From NCBI RefSeq assembly GCF_009664975.1, contig NZ_WJXB01000004.1, positions 310,001 through 374,000 of the forward strand: DNA of 64,000 nucleotides, written 5' to 3'. Within the stretch, counting starts at the first letter, position 1; every line of letters starts with the position of its first letter. This stretch comes from Paenibacillus monticola. Its GTDB lineage: Bacteria; Bacillota; Bacilli; Paenibacillales; Paenibacillaceae. The translations under genes were made by a program, and so were the position numbers. Of the stretch, positions 58,931 through 64,000 are shown one piece after another. The notes beneath the pieces were generated by a model. That model did not search any database and was not told the DNA's origin. It saw nothing but the letters and a program-made list of their open reading frames with translations.

Positions 58931-60943
58931 ATGGATCAAATGGGAATCCACTATAATTTTTGGGTTGTTTTGTTATCTTTCGCACTGGCGGCGACCGCTG
59001 CTTATTCAGCTCTTAATCTTACTTCTCAAGTATTTCGTTCTGCAGGCAAGGTTCGCAGGTTATGGCTGCTGTCGGGAGCCTGCGTACTCGGAAGCGGGAT
59101 ATGGGCCATGCACTTCGTGGGCATTATGGCCAGTCGACTTCCATTTGAAGTTAGTTACCACCCAGGTAAAGCTATTGTATCTCTATTAATCAGTATATTC
59201 TCCTGTTATATTGCACTCTGGATGGCCTCTGAGTCCCGCCAAGGAATATGGCGAATGATGATTAGCGGTTTATTCCTCGGAGTTGGTGTTTCGGTGATGC
59301 ATTATGTCGGAATGTCCTCCATGGAGATGAAAGCGACTATTCATTATGATTGGCTAGCTCAAGGGTTGTCCATAATGCTCGCCGCGTTATCCGCTTATAT
59401 CGGAGTGTTTCTGTTCCGCAAGTTTAAGGAATTCCCTAACTTCAGCCGCTGGAAGCTTTATTCAGCACTCTTCATAGGGACGGCTGTCACCGGAATGCAC
59501 TACATTAGCATCAGGGCGAGTCATTTTGAATTTGACAGTTTGCTTGGAAGCAAGCCCTTCCTGATGGAGACTGACGTTATTCTACTTACGGGTGTTTCAC
59601 TTGTTACCTTATTAATGCTTGGTATTTCTGGTGGTGCTGTGTTCTTGGATCGTCACGTACTTGAACGTATGGCTTACCATGATCCGCTTACCGAGCTACC
59701 AAATCGTCATGGTCTGGAGCGGTATTTCAAAGGTGATTTCTTCAGTAATATTTCAGGAGCTGTATTTTTTGTGGATCTGGACCGCTTTAAGTCGATTAAT
59801 GATACGTTGGGTCATGATATCGGAGACATGCTTCTGCAAGAGGTTGCTGGTCGATTAAGGCGTTCTGTAAGCGATGAGGGGAAAGTCTTCCGCTTGGGGG
59901 GCGATGAATTCCTGATCGCTCTGCCAGATTGTACTGTGGAAGCAGCACAGGAAGCAGCAGAGCATATTTTGGATGAGGTCAAGAAATCCTACAGCATACA
60001 GGGAAATGAGTTATATGTCACCGCAAGTGTGGGAATCAGCATGTCTCCGGAGCATGGTACGGACCGTTCAGCTCTAATGAAGGCCGCGGATACGGCACTT
60101 TACACCTCAAAGGATTCTGGAAAGAATAAGTTCAGTGTGTTCGATCAGGAGATGAACCGGCATCAGCTTCGCCGGATGTCACTAGAGAAGGATCTTCGCA
60201 AAGCGCTGGCCCTCTCGGAGTTTATGGTTGTATATCAGCCTAAATGGGATTCTCTGATGAATGTTACTGTTGGTCTTGAGGCATTATTGCGTTGGAGACA
60301 CCCGGAGCATGGTATTATTTCCCCGGTGGAGTTCATTCCGATAGCAGAGGAGACCGGACTCATCGTCCCCATCACGAACTGGATGTTATATGTGGTATGC
60401 AGCCAGAATATGCGCTGGCATAACGAAGGAGTGGCTAACGTTGCTGTCTCCATTAACATGTCTGCACGGATGTTCGAAGGCGGGAGCTTGTACGAGGTTG
60501 TAGAGGAAGCGCTCACGCGCTCCGGTCTTGCACCCCATTTTCTAGAATTGGAGATTACAGAATCCATTGCTATGAATAATATGGAGGAGACGGTGGCGCA
60601 GCTCACCAAGCTCCGAAAGATTGGAGTCAGAGTATCACTCGATGATTTCGGAACGGGCTTCTCATCACTTGGTAATCTGGATGAAATTCCGGTCAACACG
60701 CTCAAGATTGATCAGGTATTTATTCGCAAGAGCAAGATGCATTCCAAGAAAGCGATTATTAGCAACATTATTGCTATTGCCAGTAACCTCAATATGGAGG
60801 TGGTTGCCGAAGGTGTGGAGACTACCGAACAGATTGAATTGCTGCAATCCCTGGGCTGTCGGGTCATGCAGGGCTACTATTATGGACGACCTATGCCAGT
60901 GCATGAACTAGGCCAGTGGTTTATCGAGAATACAGCTTCTTGA
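58931..60943 (+). CDS. MHYT-GGDEF-EAL sensor protein
   Basis: 670 residues. The N-terminal seven-helix MHYT module (about 1-245) carries its three signatures MHFVGI, MHYVGMSSM and MHYISI, proposed to bind copper and sense oxygen, CO or NO. A GGDEF domain (about 260-415) has RLGGDEF intact. The EAL domain (about 425-665) keeps LEALLRW, SINMSA, EITES, DDFGTGFSSLG, TLKIDQVF, AEGVET and MQGYYYG, so both activities are possible. GAAGAGG lies before the ATG at 58931. Confidence 0.92.
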   Translation: MDQMGIHYNFWVVLLSFALAATAAYSALNLTSQVFRSAGKVRRLWLLSGACVLGSGIWAMHFVGIMASRLPFEVSYHPGKAIVSLLISIFSCYIALWMASESRQGIWRMMISGLFLGVGVSVMHYVGMSSMEMKATIHYDWLAQGLSIMLAALSAYIGVFLFRKFKEFPNFSRWKLYSALFIGTAVTGMHYISIRASHFEFDSLLGSKPFLMETDVILLTGVSLVTLLMLGISGGAVFLDRHVLERMAYHDPLTELPNRHGLERYFKGDFFSNISGAVFFVDLDRFKSINDTLGHDIGDMLLQEVAGRLRRSVSDEGKVFRLGGDEFLIALPDCTVEAAQEAAEHILDEVKKSYSIQGNELYVTASVGISMSPEHGTDRSALMKAADTALYTSKDSGKNKFSVFDQEMNRHQLRRMSLEKDLRKALALSEFMVVYQPKWDSLMNVTVGLEALLRWRHPEHGIISPVEFIPIAEETGLIVPITNWMLYVVCSQNMRWHNEGVANVAVSINMSARMFEGGSLYEVVEEALTRSGLAPHFLELEITESIAMNNMEETVAQLTKLRKIGVRVSLDDFGTGFSSLGNLDEIPVNTLKIDQVFIRKSKMHSKKAIISNIIAIASNLNMEVVAEGVETTEQIELLQSLGCRVMQGYYYGRPMPVHELGQWFIENTAS

Positions 60944-60983
60944 ATTGAAATGAATACATAGAAGATGGCGTACAGGAAGAGCG

Positions 60984-61026
60984 AAAAAATGGCAGGTCAG
61001 GGAATAATTCCCTTGACCTGCCATTT
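60984..61026. terminator. Bidirectional terminator between the MHYT protein and chemoreceptor genes
   Basis: AAATGGCAGGTCA pairs with TGACCTGCCATTT around GGGAATAATTCCCT. T-runs lie on both strands. Confidence 0.87.
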
Positions 61027-61041
61027 GCTTTATATGTGATC

Positions 61042-62736
61042 TTAAACCTTGAAGTTCTCGACGAGTACTTGCAGTTTCTCGGCCAATGAGGACAGGAATG
61101 TTGCAGAGGACTCTACTTCTTCCATAGCGGCCAGCTGCTGTTGTGAGGAAGCAGACAAAGTCTCCGCACCTTCTGCAGTTTGATTGGAGATGGAGACGAT
61201 ATGCTGGATGGATGTAACCAACTTAGTGGCTAGATCTCCCAACTCACTGACAGTAACGGAGATTGCCTGGCTCTGCTCCGCCATGCCAGATACTGACAGC
61301 TCAATCTCGGCAAAGGAGGTACCAGCTGTATCAATCATTTCTGAACTTTGTTCCATTTCCTTTGTGGAAGAAGCCATCATCTCGGTAGCCTTATCCATCT
61401 GATTAACGATCAAATTGATCAGTTGACCAATCTGGGCAGCTGATTGAGACGAACGTTCGGCCAGCTTACGTACGGACTGGGCGACAACGGCGAAACCACG
61501 GCCTTCATCGCCAGCACGAGCTGCCTCAATAGCTGCATTTAGTGATAAAAGATTCGTTTCTTCGGCAATACTGGCTATTACTCCGACAATACTCTCAATT
61601 TCTTTGGAATGACTGGAGAGTCGATTGATAATGCCGGATAACATACTGATGCTGCCGCTCATGATCATCATCTGCTCTGTAGTGGAATCCATGGATTCCC
61701 GACCGACCCGGGCCTTCTCTGCGTTCACATTTGCATGGCTCAGAGCTATACCAGCACTGGAAGCAATCTCTGAGATGAAGCGGGACATGTCCTGCACTGC
61801 CTGATAGCTTCCCTCTAGATTCTGTAATTGTACGTTTGCTCCATCGGCAAGCTCTATCGTAACATTGACGCTATGCTCGCCCGCCCGGTTCGTTTCTTGT
61901 GCGCTGGCGGAGAGCTCCTGGGATGAGGAGGCGACTAGCATTGAGGTATCGTTCACTTGTGTGATGAGCGTGCGCAGGTTCAGTGTCATCTCATTAAAGT
62001 CACGTGCCAAAGTGCCAATCTCATCCTTGCTTTTGAATAAAATGGGGTCATGGGTAAGATCACCCTGGGCCACGAGATTAACAGAACTGGACAGTCTGGT
62101 CAGTGGGCTAATCATGCGGCGAATTAACAGATAGGCAGCAATAATAGCAATCACCAGAATGGAAGCACCGATAATAAAAGGCTGAAGAATGATATCGTTA
62201 GTCCGTTCCTGAATTAAAGGGCCGTCAAAATTAATGGCCATTAATGCTATGATGGGTTTGGTAGGGTCATGATCCTGATAAATAGGGCCATAACCGGTCT
62301 TGAGGGAAGAACCCTCGTATGTATAGACCTTGGAGTATGCTGAATGCTGCATTTTAGTAATCATTTCTTTATCTTCTTTATTGAAATAGAAGGAATCTCC
62401 TGCTTTATACCCTCTTTTCTTAAAGCTGGCATCTGCGGCCAATACCTTGCCATCCAGAGATAAAATAAATGCTTCTTTAAAAATTGGCTTATGTTCAATA
62501 ATCCAACCAATCCGATCTTCTATAGCAGACAGCTTACTATTATCTCCTGCGGCCAAGGCAGAGATATCTTTCGGATCAATAAGGCCAGTAGTGATATTGG
62601 CACAACCTACCAATTCTATTCCGGCTGCTTCGTCGATTTGCTGATAAGCAGCACGATATCCGAAGAAACCAATAGATGATCCCACAACAAGTAATACGAC
62701 GAGCATCATCCAAGTTAATTTTGTAGCCAATTTCAT
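61042..62736 (-). CDS. Methyl-accepting chemotaxis protein with Cache-type sensor
   Basis: 564 residues. Helix 1 at about 7-27, an extracytoplasmic sensor at 30-185 (Cache-like, with [20 protein letters not shown]), helix 2 near 190-215, HAMP to about 265, then a long coiled coil. The kinase-tip hairpin is intact: [19 protein letters not shown] near residue 415, ending [26 protein letters not shown] precedes the ATG at 62736. It couples a signal to CheA/CheW, but no other chemotaxis gene is in the window. Confidence 0.92.
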   Translation of the reverse strand: MKLATKLTWMMLVVLLVVGSSIGFFGYRAAYQQIDEAAGIELVGCANITTGLIDPKDISALAAGDNSKLSAIEDRIGWIIEHKPIFKEAFILSLDGKVLAADASFKKRGYKAGDSFYFNKEDKEMITKMQHSAYSKVYTYEGSSLKTGYGPIYQDHDPTKPIIALMAINFDGPLIQERTNDIILQPFIIGASILVIAIIAAYLLIRRMISPLTRLSSSVNLVAQGDLTHDPILFKSKDEIGTLARDFNEMTLNLRTLITQVNDTSMLVASSSQELSASAQETNRAGEHSVNVTIELADGANVQLQNLEGSYQAVQDMSRFISEIASSAGIALSHANVNAEKARVGRESMDSTTEQMMIMSGSISMLSGIINRLSSHSKEIESIVGVIASIAEETNLLSLNAAIEAARAGDEGRGFAVVAQSVRKLAERSSQSAAQIGQLINLIVNQMDKATEMMASSTKEMEQSSEMIDTAGTSFAEIELSVSGMAEQSQAISVTVSELGDLATKLVTSIQHIVSISNQTAEGAETLSASSQQQLAAMEEVESSATFLSSLAEKLQVLVENFKV

Positions 62737-62978
62737 CTTTTCACCAACCTCGGAAAATAGTTTTGACGTGACTCCTGCTGTCACTGCTACGATTATAGCT
62801 TATCGGTGACAATAGATCATTAGCTAGAATAAATTTATTTTGTGTCGGATAATGCCAGAATATGACAGGGAATGTTACTTTCGTAATGTCTAAATGATGT
62901 GCTAGACAAATCAATTGAATCATGACCTGATAAAATGGTACCCTTGTATTAGGACAAACGGACTGGGAGCTGAGTGGG

Positions 62979-63410
62979 ATGACGCAACAAATAGATCCGT
63001 TAGTAGAAGAGATTGGAATGTCCATGTGGAGAGTACAGCGCAAAATAATCTCACAAATGTCATTACATAAAGAAATCGGCCTTACTGTACCTCAATTCGG
63101 CTTGCTTCATATGATTGCTCAAGAGAAGAAATCGCGAGTGGTACAGCTGGCGGAGAAGATGGAAGTGAAGTCCAGCGCGGTTACTGTAATGCTGGATCGC
63201 CTAGAGATGCTTAATCTTATCGCACGCGTGCAGGATGAGAATGATCGACGCGCTGTAGCGGTTACCCTTACAGATAAGGGCGAAGGTGTGCTAAAAGAGG
63301 CGCAGTATCGTTCGAATCTATTGATATCCGATTGCTTGTCTATATTGGAGCCAGAAGAACTGCAATTCTTTGCTAAGTGTTTCCGAATGCTGGAGAAGCA
63401 GGAAAGATAG
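62979..63410 (+). CDS. MarR-family transcriptional regulator
   Basis: 143 residues. The winged helix is visible in LTVPQFGLLHMIAQEKKSRV, the recognition helix region KMEVKSSAVTVMLDRLEML and the wing DENDRRAVAVTLTDKGE. GGGAG lies about ten bases before the ATG. It controls an unknown target; a TGTCTA-N10-TAGACA inverted repeat lies upstream near 62888-62909. The gene stands alone, followed by a terminator. Confidence 0.86.
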   Translation: MTQQIDPLVEEIGMSMWRVQRKIISQMSLHKEIGLTVPQFGLLHMIAQEKKSRVVQLAEKMEVKSSAVTVMLDRLEMLNLIARVQDENDRRAVAVTLTDKGEGVLKEAQYRSNLLISDCLSILEPEELQFFAKCFRMLEKQER

Positions 63411-63430
63411 TTACAGTTCCCCTATAAATG

Positions 63431-63472
63431 TAAGAAAGCCACGCTCCCAATGGGGGAACGTGGCTTTCTTGT
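63431..63472 (+). terminator. Terminator after the MarR gene, shared with the sulfatase gene
   Basis: AAGAAAGCCACG pairs with CGTGGCTTTCTT, with a nested stem of C's and G's. Confidence 0.87.
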
Positions 63473-63476
63473 TGTT

Positions 63477-64000
63477 CTATTTGGAAATTTTTTCAGGTAG
63501 CTGAGTTACATAGTTATCGGACAGCAACAGCAATCTTAACGCTCGATTGTATTCATCCTCCGTTGCAGAGGGTTTCTGTCCTCCCGTAGCGAGCTGAAAT
63601 TGTGTGTTATCCTCAAAGCTGTTACCGGGAATCAGCAATCCGGAGTTGGCAATGAAGGAGCCGGAGGGCAGATAATAACGTTCTGGCAATAGATTATATT
63701 TCTCACTGAGCAGATCCTGGCCGAAATGCAGATTGTTCTTCATGGAAACACCCAGCAGTCCAGCAGCGGTTGGCATAATATCCACTTCTCCACCAACCTG
63801 TTCCAGCGTCTGCGAATCCGTATTGCCTCCACCATGGATAATGAGCGGGATATTCAGCATATTAGCGTAGCTATAATCATGGCCATATATTTCCGTCATC
63901 AATTCCTTATCATCGTGATCCAGCGAATAAATCGGCAATCCCATATGATCACCATAAATCATAATCACACTGTTATCCCATAAGCCATTAGCTTTCAGCT
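63477..64000 (-). CDS. LTA-synthase-like sulfatase-family protein, 5' part beyond window
   Basis: About 174 codons of the C-terminus, open up to the right edge of the window. The segment SVIMIYGDHMGLPIYS and the following YANMLNIPLIIHGGG match the C-terminal half of alkaline-phosphatase-superfamily lipoteichoic acid synthases (conserved Asp-His of the metal site in YGDH). A later stretch, GQDLLSEKYNLLPERYY, is consistent with LtaS relatives. The full gene would hold five N-terminal helices and an extracellular catalytic domain. A general sulfatase is the alternative. Confidence 0.78.
   Translation of the reverse strand, partial: LKANGLWDNSVIMIYGDHMGLPIYSLDHDDKELMTEIYGHDYSYANMLNIPLIIHGGGNTDSQTLEQVGGEVDIMPTAAGLLGVSMKNNLHFGQDLLSEKYNLLPERYYLPSGSFIANSGLLIPGNSFEDNTQFQLATGGQKPSATEDEYNRALRLLLLSDNYVTQLPEKISK

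Noticed and set aside
1..64000. tRNA, rRNA, CRISPR array, insertion sequence or prophage
   Set aside because: No cloverleaf-like sequence, regular spacer array, transposase or phage gene was found on either strand.

Overview
This window looks like a chromosomal segment of a Paenibacillus-type, spore-former-lineage Firmicute of moderate GC content. The grounds are strong purine-rich Shine-Dalgarno sequences, frequent TTG/GTG starts, and gene families typical of that group: MprF, an ECF biotin transporter, a giant 7TMR hybrid kinase with a BTAD response regulator, CsbD, MHYT-GGDEF-EAL and LTA-synthase-like proteins. No tRNA, rRNA, CRISPR array, IS element or prophage was seen. The assignment to genus is inference.

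Layout. 1-438 is the 5' part of a GC-rich futalosine hydrolase gene (mqnB) running off the left edge. 439-1192 is non-coding and repeat-rich: three 27-bp imperfect palindromes, then a 200-bp dispersed element whose second copy lies inverted at 37.6-37.8 kb. 1.2-4.0 kb is a quinone-stress module: a MarR/MhqR-type repressor with DoxX, a ring-cleaving dioxygenase and an alpha/beta hydrolase, with matching palindromic operators at both promoters. 4.2-13.6 kb holds an orphan AAA ATPase, a membrane glycosyltransferase, two drug/metabolite exporters, a FlxA-like protein, MprF and a nitroreductase. 13.6-16.8 kb is a biotin ECF transporter (BioY, an EcfA, and an EcfA-EcfT fusion). 16.9-23.5 kb holds alpha-amylase, a DUF72 protein, CsbD, an MBL hydrolase, an AT-rich secreted protein and a diguanylate cyclase.

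23.8-36.9 kb is the coherent core of the window: a reductive pyrimidine catabolism region. It contains an NMT1/THI5-type ABC importer, a CoA-acylating semialdehyde dehydrogenase (MmsA type), an omega-aminotransferase, a PucR-family regulator, PreT, PreA, dihydropyrimidinase and a small unknown coupled protein. Import, ring reduction, ring opening, transamination and semialdehyde oxidation are present. The N-carbamoyl-beta-alanine amidohydrolase step is not. Both plus-strand operons carry a GlnR/TnrA-type box (TGTNA-N7-TNACA) about 45-50 bp before the first start codon, so nitrogen control is the main inference.

37-50.5 kb holds a GNAT acetyltransferase, a cohesin-like secreted protein, a hybrid histidine kinase/response regulator pair, a VTT-domain protein, an aldo/keto reductase, a cysteine-desulfurase-like enzyme next to a DsrE-like protein, a CHASE-like GGDEF-EAL protein and an acetate-type transporter. 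50.6-64 kb holds a CHASE4-GGDEF-EAL protein, two tandem UbiA prenyltransferases, a Gfo/Idh/MocA oxidoreductase, an ABC exporter pair, an MHYT-GGDEF-EAL protein, a chemoreceptor, a MarR regulator and the 3' part of an LTA-synthase-like sulfatase. Four cyclic-di-GMP enzymes and one chemoreceptor lie within about 41 kb.
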